From Chromobacterium rhizoryzae (GTDB lineage: Bacteria > Pseudomonadota > Gammaproteobacteria > Burkholderiales > Chromobacteriaceae): a stretch of DNA of 64,000 nt. Under the pieces are notes generated by a model. It was not told the origin of the DNA and did not search any database. It was given only the letters and a program-made list of their open reading frames with translations. A program made the translations under genes and the position numbers. Below, in pieces: positions 49,802 through 58,969 of the stretch; position 1 is the stretch's first letter, and each line of letters begins with the position of its first letter. The stretch covers positions 372,001 through 436,000 of the forward strand of contig NZ_CP066126.1 of the NCBI RefSeq assembly GCF_020544465.1, read 5' to 3'.

Positions 49802-51229
49802 ATGAAATGGGAAGTCGTCATCGGTATCGAGGTGCATGTGCAGCTCAATACCGTCTCCAAGATTTTCTCCGGCGCCAGCACCGCCTTCGGCGCCGAGCCG
49901 AACACCCAGGCCTCCGCGGTGGAGCTGGCCTTTCCCGGCGTGTTGCCGGTATTGAACAAGGCGGCGGTGGACAAAGCCATCCGCCTGGGCCTGGCGCTGG
50001 ACGCCAAGATCAACCAGAAGAACGTGTTCGCGCGCAAGAACTACTTCTATCCCGATCTCCCCAAGGGCTACCAGATCAGTCAGATGGATCTGCCCATCGT
50101 CGAAGGCGGTCAGCTGAAGATCCTGGTGGGCGAGCAGGATAAGGTCATCGGCGTGACCCGCGCCCATATGGAAGAAGACGCCGGCAAGAGCCTGCATGAA
50201 GACTTCCACGGCCTGTCCGGCATCGACCTCAACCGCGCCGGCACGCCGCTGCTGGAAGTGGTGTCCGAACCGGACATGCGCTCGGTGGACGAGGCGCTGG
50301 CCTATGTGAAGGCGCTGTACGCGCTGGTGACCTGGCTGGGCATCTGCGACGGCAATATGCAGGAAGGCAGCTTCCGCATGGACGTCAACGTGTCGGTGCG
50401 CCCTGAGGGCCAGCAAGCCTTCGGCACCCGCCGCGAGATCAAGAACCTCAACTCCTTCCGCTTCCTGGAGCAGGCCGCCAAATACGAAATCCAGTGGCAG
50501 ATCGACACCCTGGAAGACGGCGGCAAGGTGCAGCAGGCCACCGTGCTGTTCGATCCGGATACCGGCGAGACCCGGATGATGCGCAGCAAGGAAGACGCGC
50601 ACGATTACCGCTACTTCCCGGACCCGGACCTGTTGCCGGTGCGCATCTCCGACGAGCAGATCGCCCGCATCCGCGGCGAGATGCCGGAGCTGCCGGCGGC
50701 GATGCAAGTCCGTCTGGCCGAGGCCTACGGCGTGTCCGCCTACGACGCGGCGTTGCTGACGTCCAGCCTGGCCCAGGCCCAGTACTTCGAAGCCGCGGCC
50801 AAGGCCTCCGGCCAGGGCAAGCTGGCCGCCAACTGGATCAACGGCGAGATCGCCGCGCGGCTGAATCGCGACGGCAAGGAGATCGCCGATTGCCCGATCT
50901 CGGCCGAGCGCCTGGTTGGCCTGATCGCGCGCATCGCCGACGGCACGCTGTCCAGCAAGCTGGCCAAGCAGGTGTTCGACGCCTTGTGGGACAGCGAACT
51001 GTCCGCCGACGCCATCATCGAGCGCGACGGCCTGAAGCAAGTGTCCGACGTCGGCGCCATCGAGAAAATGGTGGAGGAAGCGATCGCAGCCAATCCCAAG
51101 GCGGTGGAAGAATTCCGCGCCGGCAAGGAAAAGGCGCTCAACGCCTTGGCCGGCCAGGTGATGAAAGCCTCCAAAGGCAAGGCGAATCCGGCTCAGGTGC
51201 AGGATATTCTGCGTCAAAAGCTGGCCTAA
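49802..51229 (+). CDS. gatB: Aspartyl/glutamyl-tRNA amidotransferase subunit B
   Basis: Kinase and transamidase subunit of GatCAB, 475 residues. It opens with MKWEVVIGIEVHVQLNT and has KNYFYPDLPKGYQISQ, GIDLNRAGTPLLEVVSEPD, NVSVR and EIKNLNSFRF, all typical of the catalytic cradle. The C-terminal tail domain (about 330-475) with LAANWINGEI binds the tRNA elbow. It is the last gene of gatCAB, followed 14 bp later by a strong terminator. Confidence 0.96.
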   Translation: MKWEVVIGIEVHVQLNTVSKIFSGASTAFGAEPNTQASAVELAFPGVLPVLNKAAVDKAIRLGLALDAKINQKNVFARKNYFYPDLPKGYQISQMDLPIVEGGQLKILVGEQDKVIGVTRAHMEEDAGKSLHEDFHGLSGIDLNRAGTPLLEVVSEPDMRSVDEALAYVKALYALVTWLGICDGNMQEGSFRMDVNVSVRPEGQQAFGTRREIKNLNSFRFLEQAAKYEIQWQIDTLEDGGKVQQATVLFDPDTGETRMMRSKEDAHDYRYFPDPDLLPVRISDEQIARIRGEMPELPAAMQVRLAEAYGVSAYDAALLTSSLAQAQYFEAAAKASGQGKLAANWINGEIAARLNRDGKEIADCPISAERLVGLIARIADGTLSSKLAKQVFDALWDSELSADAIIERDGLKQVSDVGAIEKMVEEAIAANPKAVEEFRAGKEKALNALAGQVMKASKGKANPAQVQDILRQKLA

Positions 51230-51242
51230 TCCGGCGGAACTT

Positions 51243-51283
51243 CAGGGCGGCGGCGCCGATCGTGGCGCCGCCGCCCTGTTTTT
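51243..51283 (+). terminator. Intrinsic terminator after gatB
   Basis: A perfect 15-bp GC-rich stem (51243-51257 with 51264-51278), loop GATCGT, then five T. It ends the gatCAB transcript ahead of the dcw promoter. Confidence 0.93.
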
Positions 51284-51470
51284 GTGTTGCGGCGCGACAA
51301 GTGGTCTTGCTCTGGACTGTCCTTGGAAATATTCCCAGGCCCGGGGTGTGGTGTTTCGGAAATGGTTCGAGTGTTAACAGCTCACTTTGACTGATGTTTT
51401 TAAGCCTCTGATTTGACAAGGAATCCGCTTTTTGCCTGGTCCGCTAAGTCATTGTCTCAAAAGGTGAATT

Positions 51471-51503
51471 AGAACTTCTCGATGTTGACCGTGGGGAAGT
51501 TCT
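51471..51503. promoter_or_regulatory. Inverted repeat around the dcw -35 box
   Basis: AGAACTTC (51471-51478) and GAAGTTCT (51496-51503) are perfect 8-bp inverted repeats flanking the -35 hexamer. The layout would suit a dimeric repressor, but no regulator is known to me for this site. Confidence 0.35.
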
Positions 51504-51513
51504 TTCTTATAGT
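51485..51513 (+). promoter_or_regulatory. Sigma70-type promoter of the dcw cluster
   Basis: TTGACC (51485-51490), a 17-bp spacer, and TATAGT (51508-51513) form a good sigma70 promoter about 90 bp before mraZ. The -10 box overlaps the first MraZ repeat, so MraZ binding would block or alter transcription. Confidence 0.8.
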
Positions 51514-51550
51514 GGCGGAAAGTGGGGCGAAGTGGGTGAAAGTGGGGCAT
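51511..51550 (+). promoter_or_regulatory. MraZ operator, four 10-bp direct repeats
   Basis: Four tandem units with a 10-bp period, AGTGGCGGAA, AGTGGGGCGA, AGTGGGTGAA and AGTGGGGCAT, match the known MraZ box of TGGGN-type repeats spaced one helical turn apart. MraZ from the first gene should bind here and autoregulate the cluster. Confidence 0.85.
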
Positions 51551-51604
51551 TTGTCCCAGGGGGCGACGGCCCCTTAGGTTTATTCGGTCAGCGGGCTCGA
51601 AATC

Positions 51605-52051
51605 ATGATTGGTGGCGTCAGCATCTTGTCTCTCGATAGCAAGGGGCGTTTGGCTATTCCGGCTAAACACCGCGAGACACTGCTGTCCGCTTTCGGGCAC
51701 AAACTGATCGTCACCCTCGAGTCCCAAGACCACTTGCTGATCTACCCCGAACCCAACTGGCGTCCGGTCGAAGCCCGCCTGCTAGCCCTTCCCACCGGCA
51801 ATCCCACTCTGAAACGTTATCAGCGCCTCGTGCTCGGCCACGCGGAAACGCTGGAAATGGACAGCGCCGGACGCATTCTGCTGCCCGCGCGCCTGCGCGA
51901 TCTCACCGGACTCGACAAAGACGTCGCGCTGGTGGGCATGGGCAACCGCTTCGAGCTGTGGAATGCCGAGGAATGGGACAACCAGACCGCTGACGCCCTG
52001 GCCATCGATCAAACCGATCTGGCCCAACACCTTGGAGACTTTACGCTGTGA
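51605..52051 (+). CDS. mraZ: Transcriptional regulator MraZ
   Basis: AbrB-like DNA-binding protein of 148 residues that represses its own dcw promoter. Two SpoVT/AbrB-type half domains show the DXXXR signature as LDSKGRLAIPAKHRE (about 10-24) and MDSAGRILLPARLRD (about 85-99). Its stop overlaps the GTG start of rsmH. The four target repeats lie 55 bp upstream. Confidence 0.96.
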   Translation: MIGGVSILSLDSKGRLAIPAKHRETLLSAFGHKLIVTLESQDHLLIYPEPNWRPVEARLLALPTGNPTLKRYQRLVLGHAETLEMDSAGRILLPARLRDLTGLDKDVALVGMGNRFELWNAEEWDNQTADALAIDQTDLAQHLGDFTL

Positions 52052-53010
52052 GCACCACCCCTTTCGTGCACCTGACGGTGCTCTTGACCGAAGCGGTCGA
52101 CGCGCTCGCCATCCGGCCGGATGGCGTCTACGTCGATTGCACTTTCGGTCGAGGTGGCCACAGCCGCTTGATCCTGTCGCGACTGGGGCCGCAAGGCCGC
52201 CTGATCGCCTTCGACAAGGATCCCGAAGCCATCGCCGTGGCCACGCGGCTGGCGGAGGAAGACCCGCGCTTTCAGATCGTGCACAACGGTTTTGAAACGC
52301 TGGGGCAGGAATTGGACCGCCTGGGCGTGCCCCAGGTGGATGGCGTGTTGATGGATCTGGGCGTGTCCTCGCCGCAGATCGACGACGGACGGCGCGGTTT
52401 CAGCTTCCGTTTCGACGCGCCCTTGGACATGCGTATGGATACCACCCGCGGCATCACCGCGGCCGAATGGTTGGCGACGGCAGACGAGGCCGATATCAGA
52501 GAGGTCATCAAGACTTATGGTGAAGAGCGGTTTGCTCGCAAGATCGCAGCAGCCATTGTTGCGCAAAGGGCTGACGCCCCCCTCCAGACCACGCGTGAGC
52601 TCGCCTTGCTCGTTGGGCAAAACGTCCGTACTCGGGAACCGGGTCAGGACCCCGCAACGCGTACCTTCCAAGCGATCCGGATCTTTGTGAACCGCGAGCT
52701 GGACGAACTCAAGGCGGTGTTGCCGCAGGCGGCGCGCCGCCTGGCGGAAAACGGCCGCCTGGCGGTGATCAGCTTTCATTCGCTGGAAGACCGCATCGTC
52801 AAGCAATACCTGCGCGACGCCAGCAGCGAGGAGAAGCTGCCGGCGTGGGCGATGGTGCGCGCGTCCGATATGGCCCAGCCGCCGCTGTCCACCGTGGGCA
52901 AGCCGGTGCGCGCCGGCGATGAGGAGGTGCGCGCCAACGCGCGCTCCCGCAGCGCCATCATGCGCGTGGCCGAGCGCACCGCCGCGCCGTGGCGGGAGAT
53001 CGACGCATGA
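52048..53010 (+). CDS. rsmH: 16S rRNA (cytosine1402-N4)-methyltransferase RsmH (MraW)
   Basis: Methylates C1402 of 16S rRNA in the decoding centre. It has 320 residues and starts at GTG, overlapping the mraZ stop. SAM motif I appears as YVDCTFGRGGHS, with FDKDPEA following; VDGVLMDLGVSSPQIDDGRRGFSFRFDAPLDMRMD and VISFHSLEDRIVK are family signatures. It overlaps ftsL by 4 bp. Confidence 0.96.
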   Translation: MSTTPFVHLTVLLTEAVDALAIRPDGVYVDCTFGRGGHSRLILSRLGPQGRLIAFDKDPEAIAVATRLAEEDPRFQIVHNGFETLGQELDRLGVPQVDGVLMDLGVSSPQIDDGRRGFSFRFDAPLDMRMDTTRGITAAEWLATADEADIREVIKTYGEERFARKIAAAIVAQRADAPLQTTRELALLVGQNVRTREPGQDPATRTFQAIRIFVNRELDELKAVLPQAARRLAENGRLAVISFHSLEDRIVKQYLRDASSEEKLPAWAMVRASDMAQPPLSTVGKPVRAGDEEVRANARSRSAIMRVAERTAAPWREIDA

Positions 53011-53279
53011 ACAAGCTCAACGCGATACTGCTGGTCATCGTGGTGCTGTCCGCCTGGTCGGTGGTCACCTCGACCCACGTGTCGCGCAAGCTCTACAGCG
53101 ATTTGCAGAAGGAACGCAAATCCGCCCAGCAGCTGGAGATCGAGTTTGGCCAGCTGCAGCTGGAGCAGAGCACCTGGGGCGCGCACGCGGTGATTGAGAA
53201 AGCCGCGTCCAGCCGCCTCGACATGCATATCCCGGACCCGCGCCAGACCCAGGTGATCTCGCCTGGGAAGGGGATGTGA
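53007..53279 (+). CDS. ftsL: Cell division protein FtsL
   Basis: Bitopic divisome protein of 90 residues: a short cytoplasmic end, membrane segment about 6-24, then a coiled-coil periplasmic domain (about 33-75). It complexes with FtsB and FtsQ and activates FtsWI. The ATG at 53007 overlaps the rsmH stop; an earlier frame start at 52989 is not supported. Position between rsmH and ftsI is diagnostic, as sequence conservation is low. Confidence 0.9.
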   Translation: MNKLNAILLVIVVLSAWSVVTSTHVSRKLYSDLQKERKSAQQLEIEFGQLQLEQSTWGAHAVIEKAASSRLDMHIPDPRQTQVISPGKGM

Positions 53280-55027
53280 TGCGCACTTACTCCCCCCGCC
53301 ACCAGCAACGCATCCCGGACGCCAGCCCCGCGCTGCGCATGAAGCCGGGCCGCGTGCGCTTTGTGCTGCTGATGCTGGCGCTGCTGTTCCTGGCCTTGAT
53401 CGGCCGCGCGGTCTATCTGCAAGTGGTGCAGCAGGACTTCCTGCAAAACCAGGGCGAGGCGCGTTTCCGCCGCGCGCTGACGCTGGAGGCCAACCGCGGC
53501 GTGATCACGGACCGCAACGGCGAACCGCTGGCGATCAGCTCGCCGGTGCAGACCATCTGGGCCAGCCCGGCGGATATGGAGCCGGTGCCGCCGGCCAAGC
53601 TGCGCGAACTGGCGGCGATGCTGGATCTGTCGCCGGAGGAGCTGTCGGCCAAACTGTCCGACCGCAAGAAGGAATTCGTCTACGTCAAACGCCAGATCAG
53701 CCCGGAGCTGGCCGACAAGGTGATGGCGCTGGGCGTGCCCGGCATCGCCAAACAGCAGGAATTCCGCCGCTTCTACCCGGCCGGGGAAATCGTGTCCCAC
53801 ATCATCGGTTTCACCGGCGTGGACGGCAAGGGCCAGGAAGGCGTGGAGCTGGCGCGCGAGAAAATGCTGGCCGGCAAGGACGGCCGCCGCGTGGTGCTGA
53901 AGGACCGCCGCGGCCACATCATCGAAGACGTCGCCGCCATCGAGCCGCCGCGCGACGGCCAGAAGCTGGCGCTGGCGGTGGATCACCGCATCCAATACCT
54001 GGCTTACCGCGAGCTCAAGGCCGCGGTGGAGCTGAACAAGGCCAAGGCCGGCAGCGTGGTGGTGGTGGATGCCCACACCGGCGAGTTGCTGGCGCTGGCC
54101 AATTACCCCTCGTTCAACCCCAACAACCGCAGCGGCGTGACGCCGGAAATGATGCGCAACCGCGGGGTGATCGATCTGTTCGAGCCGGGCTCGACGATGA
54201 AGCCGCTGTCCATCTCGCTGGCGTTGGAAAACGGCAAGGCCGGACTCAACACGGTGCTGGACACCCATACCTACATGATAGGCCCGGCCACCATCCGCGA
54301 CGTGGCGCCGCGCCCCAGCTTGGACATTCTCGGCATCATCCAGAAATCGTCCAACGTCGGCACCAGCAAGCTGGCACTGATGAGCTCGCCGGAACAATCG
54401 TGGAAGCATTACGACGCGCTGGGTTTTGGCCGCGCGCCGGAAACTGGCTTCCCCGGCGAAGCTGGCGGCCGGCTGCGCGACTGGCACAACTGGCGGCCCA
54501 TCGAGCAGGCGACGATGTCCTTCGGCTACGGCATCTCGGTCAGCCTGATCCAGATGGCGCGCGCCTACACCGTGTTCGCCAACGACGGCGTGATGCTGCC
54601 GATCTCGCTGTACAAGACCGCCACCCCGATGCCGGGCAAGCGGGTGCTGAGCGAAAAGACCGCGCACGAGATGCGCGATCTGCTGATCGCCAACAGCCAG
54701 CCGGGCGGCGGCGCCGTCGGCGGCCGCATCATCGGCTACAGCGTGGGCGGCAAGAGCGGCACCGCGCGCAAGCTGGAAGGCCGCGCCTATGTGGCCAACA
54801 AGCACCGCGCGCTGTTCATGGGCTTCGCGCCGGGCAAAGCGCCGCGCGTGATCGTGTCGGTGATGATAGACGAGCCCTCCGCGGGCAAATATTACGGCGG
54901 CGCGGTGGCTGCGCCGGTGTTCTCGCAGATCGCCGGCGGCGCGCTGCGGGTGCTGAACGTGCAGCCGGACGAGCCCTCCAACAACACTTTATTGCCGGAA
55001 TCCACCCCGGTGCCGGTGGATTTTTGA
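53279..55027 (+). CDS. ftsI: Penicillin-binding protein 3, septal transpeptidase FtsI
   Basis: Septal peptidoglycan transpeptidase that works with FtsW. From the ATG at 53279 (overlapping the ftsL stop) it is 582 residues; a GTG codon directly before is an alternative. Membrane anchor about 27-47, pedestal domain to about 225, transpeptidase domain with STMK at 305-308, SSN at 357-359 and KSG at 492-494, the three classic PBP motifs. Confidence 0.96.
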   Translation: MRTYSPRHQQRIPDASPALRMKPGRVRFVLLMLALLFLALIGRAVYLQVVQQDFLQNQGEARFRRALTLEANRGVITDRNGEPLAISSPVQTIWASPADMEPVPPAKLRELAAMLDLSPEELSAKLSDRKKEFVYVKRQISPELADKVMALGVPGIAKQQEFRRFYPAGEIVSHIIGFTGVDGKGQEGVELAREKMLAGKDGRRVVLKDRRGHIIEDVAAIEPPRDGQKLALAVDHRIQYLAYRELKAAVELNKAKAGSVVVVDAHTGELLALANYPSFNPNNRSGVTPEMMRNRGVIDLFEPGSTMKPLSISLALENGKAGLNTVLDTHTYMIGPATIRDVAPRPSLDILGIIQKSSNVGTSKLALMSSPEQSWKHYDALGFGRAPETGFPGEAGGRLRDWHNWRPIEQATMSFGYGISVSLIQMARAYTVFANDGVMLPISLYKTATPMPGKRVLSEKTAHEMRDLLIANSQPGGGAVGGRIIGYSVGGKSGTARKLEGRAYVANKHRALFMGFAPGKAPRVIVSVMIDEPSAGKYYGGAVAAPVFSQIAGGALRVLNVQPDEPSNNTLLPESTPVPVDF

Positions 55028-55034
55028 TCAGATC

Positions 55035-56516
55035 ATGAAAAGCCGTTTGACCCCCATGCCGGACTGGAATCCGGCCGACATCAAACAATTGGGACTGCCC
55101 GTCAAACGGGTAGAGACCGACAGCCGCCGCGTGCTGCCCGGCGACGTGTTCCTGGCGTGCCCCGGCCTGCATTCCGACGGCCGCGACTACATCCAGGCCG
55201 CGCTGGCGAAAGGCGCGGCCGCGGTGTTGTGGGACGACGCCGGCGGCTTCGCCTGGAACCCGCTGTGGCAGGCGCCCAATCTGCCGGTGCCGCATCTGCG
55301 CGACCGCATCGGCATGCTGGCGGCCGAGGTTTACGGCTATCCCAGCCGCGCGCTGCGCGTGATCGGCATCACCGGGACCAACGGCAAGACCTCGATTTCC
55401 CACTGGCTGGCGCAGGCTTTCTCGCTGCTGGGCCAGAAGGCGGCGCTGATCGGCACCGTCGGCAACGGCTTTTACGGCGAGCTGACCGAAACCACCCACA
55501 CCACGCCGGACCCGGTGACCATCCAGCAAAAGCTGGCCGAATACCGCCGCCAGGGCGCGCACGTGGTGACCATGGAAGTGTCCAGCCATAGCCTGGATCA
55601 AAGCCGCGTCAACGGCGTGGACTTCGCCACCGCGGTGCTGACCAACCTGACTCGCGATCACCTGGACTACCACGGTTCGATGGAAGCCTACGGCGAATCC
55701 AAGAAGAAGCTGTTCTTCTGGGAAGGCCTGAAGCACGCGGTGATCAACGCCGACGATGAATTCGGCCGTCAGCTGGCCGCCGAAATCGATCCGGCTGAGA
55801 CTCAGGTGGTGACTTACGGCCTGGAGCAGGGCGATGTGCGTCCGCTGGCGCTGGCCGCCACGCTGGACGGCCTGCAATTGACGGTGACCACGCCCTGGGG
55901 CGTCGCCGATGTGCGCACCGGCCTGGTGGGCCGCTTCAACGCCGCCAATCTGCTGGCCTGTCTGGCCACGCTGTGCGTCAACGGCGTCAGCCTGCGCGAC
56001 GCGGCCGCGGTGATGGCGCGCATCCAGCCGGCGCGCGGCCGCATGCAGAGCGTGGGCGGCGCGCACGAGCCGCTGGTGGTGATCGACTACGCCCACACGC
56101 CGGACGCGCTGGAAAAAGCCTTGTCCACGCTGGCCGAGATCCGCCCGGAAGGCGGCCGCCTGTTCTGTGTGTTCGGCTGCGGCGGCGACCGCGATCCGGG
56201 CAAGCGCCCGATGATGGGCGCCATCGCCGAGAACATCGCCGACGTGGCGGTGCTGACCAGCGACAATCCGCGCACCGAAGACCCGCAAGCCATTCTGCGC
56301 GACGTGCTCGCCGGCATGGACGCCGCGCGCACCCACGTCGAAGCGGACCGCGAAGCCGCCATCCACTGGGCGGTGAGCCAGGCGCGCGCCGGCGACGTGG
56401 TGCTGGTGGCCGGCAAGGGGCATGAGGAATACCAGGACATCGCCGGCGTCAAGCGGCCGTTCTCCGACTTCCGCGTGGCGGAAGAAGCGCTGACCGCCTG
56501 GGGAGAGCGCGCATGA
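55035..56516 (+). CDS. murE: UDP-MurNAc-L-Ala-D-Glu:meso-diaminopimelate ligase MurE
   Basis: Cytoplasmic ligase adding the third residue of the stem peptide. It has 493 residues. The ATP loop is GITGTNGKTS; TTPDP and EVSSHSLDQ bind the UMAG substrate; the DNPR motif in LTSDNPRTEDP selects meso-diaminopimelate over lysine, as expected for a Gram-negative. It overlaps murF by 4 bp. Confidence 0.96.
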   Translation: MKSRLTPMPDWNPADIKQLGLPVKRVETDSRRVLPGDVFLACPGLHSDGRDYIQAALAKGAAAVLWDDAGGFAWNPLWQAPNLPVPHLRDRIGMLAAEVYGYPSRALRVIGITGTNGKTSISHWLAQAFSLLGQKAALIGTVGNGFYGELTETTHTTPDPVTIQQKLAEYRRQGAHVVTMEVSSHSLDQSRVNGVDFATAVLTNLTRDHLDYHGSMEAYGESKKKLFFWEGLKHAVINADDEFGRQLAAEIDPAETQVVTYGLEQGDVRPLALAATLDGLQLTVTTPWGVADVRTGLVGRFNAANLLACLATLCVNGVSLRDAAAVMARIQPARGRMQSVGGAHEPLVVIDYAHTPDALEKALSTLAEIRPEGGRLFCVFGCGGDRDPGKRPMMGAIAENIADVAVLTSDNPRTEDPQAILRDVLAGMDAARTHVEADREAAIHWAVSQARAGDVVLVAGKGHEEYQDIAGVKRPFSDFRVAEEALTAWGERA

Positions 56517-57874
56517 TGACGCTGCTGCAGGCCGCCGAACTGGCCCGGGGCGCTTTGAGCGGCCCGGACGGCGACATCCTGCGCGTGGTGACCGACAGCC
56601 GCGAGGCCGGACCCGGCGATCTATTCGTCGCGCTGAAGGGCGAACGCTTCGACGCCCACGATTTCGTCGCCGAGGTGACGGCCAAGGGCGCGGCCGCGCT
56701 GGTGCGCGCGGATTTCGAGCTGCCCGGCGCCAGCCTGATCCGCGTGGACGACACCCTCCTGGCCCTGGGCCGGCTGGCCTCCGGCTGGGCGCAACGCCAG
56801 CCGGCGCTGCGCATCGGCGTCACCGGCTCCAACGGCAAGACCACGGTCAAGGAAATGCTGGCCGCCATTCTGCGCCAATATGCAGGCGCGGACGCGGTGC
56901 TGGCCACCGCCGGCAACTTCAACAACGATATCGGTCTGCCGCTGACCCTGCTGCGGCTGACGCCGGCGCATCGCTACGCGGTGCTGGAGATGGGCATGAA
57001 CCATCACGGCGAGCTCCGCTATCTGACCGGTCTGGCCCGGCCGCGCATCGCGCTGGTCAATAACGCGATGCGCGCCCACTTCGGTTATTTCGGCTCTACC
57101 GAGGAAGTGGCGCGCGCCAAGGCGGAAATCTTCGAAGGCCTGGACGCCGACGGCGCGGCGGTGCTGAACGCCGACGACGCCAATCTGGCCTTGTTCCGCC
57201 GCGCGGCGGACGGTCGCCGCCAGATCGCCTTCGGCCTGGGCGCCGAAGCCGACGTCCGCGCCGTCGACAGCGAACTGAGCGCCTTGAGCAGCCGCTTCAC
57301 GCTGCGTTGCGCCGACGGCGAACGGCGGATCGAATTGCCGGCGCCGGGCGAACACAATGTGCGCAACGCGCTGGCCGCGGCCAGCCTGGCCTTGGCCGCC
57401 GGCGTGCCGCTGGACGACATCGCCGCCGGCCTGGCCGCCTTCGGCGGCGCCAAGGGCCGTTTGCAGCTCAAGCAAAGCCCGCGCGGTCTGAGCGTGATCG
57501 ACGACAGCTACAACGCCAACCCGGATTCGATGAAGGCCGGGATCGACGTGCTGGTCCGCCTGCCGGCGCCGCGCTGCTTCGTGATGGGCGACATCGGCGA
57601 ACTGGGCGAAGCCGCCGACGCGCTGCACGCGGAAGTGGGCGAGTACGCGCGGACGCGCGACGTGGACCTGCTGCTGACCTTGGGCGAGGTTTCGCGCCAC
57701 GCCGCCGCCGCCTGCGGCGCGCGCGGCAAACATTTTGATTCGATTGACGAGTTGTACGAGTTTCTCGACCGGCAGTTGCCGTCGGGTGCCTCCGTTCTGG
57801 TCAAGGGGTCGCGCTTCATGCGCATGGAACGGGTGGTGGAACACCTGATGCAACAATTTAGAGAGGAACAATAA
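56513..57874 (+). CDS. murF: UDP-MurNAc-tripeptide:D-Ala-D-Ala ligase MurF
   Basis: Adds D-Ala-D-Ala to complete UDP-MurNAc-pentapeptide. It has 453 residues. The ATP loop is GVTGSNGKTTVKEM, the central domain has TAGNFNNDIGLPLTLL and EMGMNHHGE, and the C-terminal domain DDSYNANPDSMKAGI. Two in-frame ATG codons (56513 and 56516) overlap the murE stop. Confidence 0.96.
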   Translation: MMTLLQAAELARGALSGPDGDILRVVTDSREAGPGDLFVALKGERFDAHDFVAEVTAKGAAALVRADFELPGASLIRVDDTLLALGRLASGWAQRQPALRIGVTGSNGKTTVKEMLAAILRQYAGADAVLATAGNFNNDIGLPLTLLRLTPAHRYAVLEMGMNHHGELRYLTGLARPRIALVNNAMRAHFGYFGSTEEVARAKAEIFEGLDADGAAVLNADDANLALFRRAADGRRQIAFGLGAEADVRAVDSELSALSSRFTLRCADGERRIELPAPGEHNVRNALAAASLALAAGVPLDDIAAGLAAFGGAKGRLQLKQSPRGLSVIDDSYNANPDSMKAGIDVLVRLPAPRCFVMGDIGELGEAADALHAEVGEYARTRDVDLLLTLGEVSRHAAAACGARGKHFDSIDELYEFLDRQLPSGASVLVKGSRFMRMERVVEHLMQQFREEQ

Positions 57875-57875
57875 C

Positions 57876-58961
57876 GTGCTGCTCTGGCTGGCTGAACTGC
57901 TGGGCTCCCACATCCGGGCCTTCAACGTCTTCAACTACATCACGCTGCGCGCGGTGATGGCGGCGCTGACCGCGCTGGCGATCTCCCTGCTGCTGGGGCC
58001 GTGGGTGATCCGCAAGCTGACCGAACTCAAAGTGGGCCAGGCGGTGCGCAACGACGGCCCGCAAACCCATCTGGTCAAGGCCGGCACGCCGACCATGGGC
58101 GGTTCGCTGATCCTGCTGGCCATCGGCCTGACCACGCTGCTGTGGGCGGACTTGTCCAATAAATACGTGTGGCTGCTGCTGGCTGTGATGTTCGGCACCG
58201 GCGCGCTGGGCTTTTACGACGACTGGCGCAAGGTGGTGTACAAGGACCCGAAAGGCGTGTCCGCCAAGTTCAAGATGGCCTGGCAGTCCGCCATCGCCAT
58301 CGGCGCCGGCGTGTTCCTGATCGCCACCGCCAAGCTGCCGGCGTCCACCGAGCTGATCGTGCCCTTCGTCAAGACCATCTCCTATCCGCTGGGCGCGATC
58401 GGTTTTTGCATCCTGACCTATTTCGTCATCGTCGGCACCTCCAACGCGGTGAACCTGACCGACGGCCTGGACGGCCTGGCGGCCCTGCCCACCGTGATGG
58501 TGGCGGCCGGCCTGTCCATCTTCGCCTATGTCGCCGGCCACGCGGTGTTTTCCAAATATCTGGGCCTGCCCTTCATTCCCGGCGCGCACGAGGTGGTGGT
58601 GTTCTGCGCGGCGATGTGCGGCGCTTGCCTGGGATTTTTATGGTTCAACGCCTATCCGGCCCAGGTTTTCATGGGCGATGTCGGCGCGCTGGCGCTGGGC
58701 GCGGCGCTGGGCACCGTGGCGGTGATCGTGCGTCAGGAAATCGTGCTCTTGATCATGGGCGGCCTGTTCGTGGTGGAGGCACTGTCGGTGATGATTCAGG
58801 TGGCTTCGTTCAAGCTCACCGGCAAGCGGGTGTTCCGCATGGCGCCGCTGCATCACCACTATGAGTTGAAGGGCTGGAAGGAAACGCAAGTGGTGGTGCG
58901 TTTCTGGATCATCACCATGATGCTGGTGTTGGCCGGCCTGTCCACCATCAAGCTGCGTTGA
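57876..58961 (+). CDS. mraY: Phospho-MurNAc-pentapeptide translocase MraY
   Basis: Membrane enzyme forming lipid I from UDP-MurNAc-pentapeptide and undecaprenyl phosphate. It has 361 residues with about ten membrane segments and starts at GTG 1 bp after the murF stop, with GAGAGGA upstream. FYDDWRK and NLTDGLDGLA carry the catalytic aspartates, and the APLHHHYELKGW histidine motif is near residue 325. Confidence 0.97.
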   Translation: MLLWLAELLGSHIRAFNVFNYITLRAVMAALTALAISLLLGPWVIRKLTELKVGQAVRNDGPQTHLVKAGTPTMGGSLILLAIGLTTLLWADLSNKYVWLLLAVMFGTGALGFYDDWRKVVYKDPKGVSAKFKMAWQSAIAIGAGVFLIATAKLPASTELIVPFVKTISYPLGAIGFCILTYFVIVGTSNAVNLTDGLDGLAALPTVMVAAGLSIFAYVAGHAVFSKYLGLPFIPGAHEVVVFCAAMCGACLGFLWFNAYPAQVFMGDVGALALGAALGTVAVIVRQEIVLLIMGGLFVVEALSVMIQVASFKLTGKRVFRMAPLHHHYELKGWKETQVVVRFWIITMMLVLAGLSTIKLR

Positions 58962-58969
58962 GGAAGACT

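Larger units (their letters stand above)
51284..51604 (+). promoter_or_regulatory. dcw cluster upstream control region
   Basis: The 321-bp gap between the gatB terminator and mraZ carries no gene. Its left part (51284-51460) is unremarkable and moderately AT-rich. The right part holds an 8-bp inverted repeat, a sigma70 promoter and the MraZ repeats, each listed separately. Confidence 0.7.
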
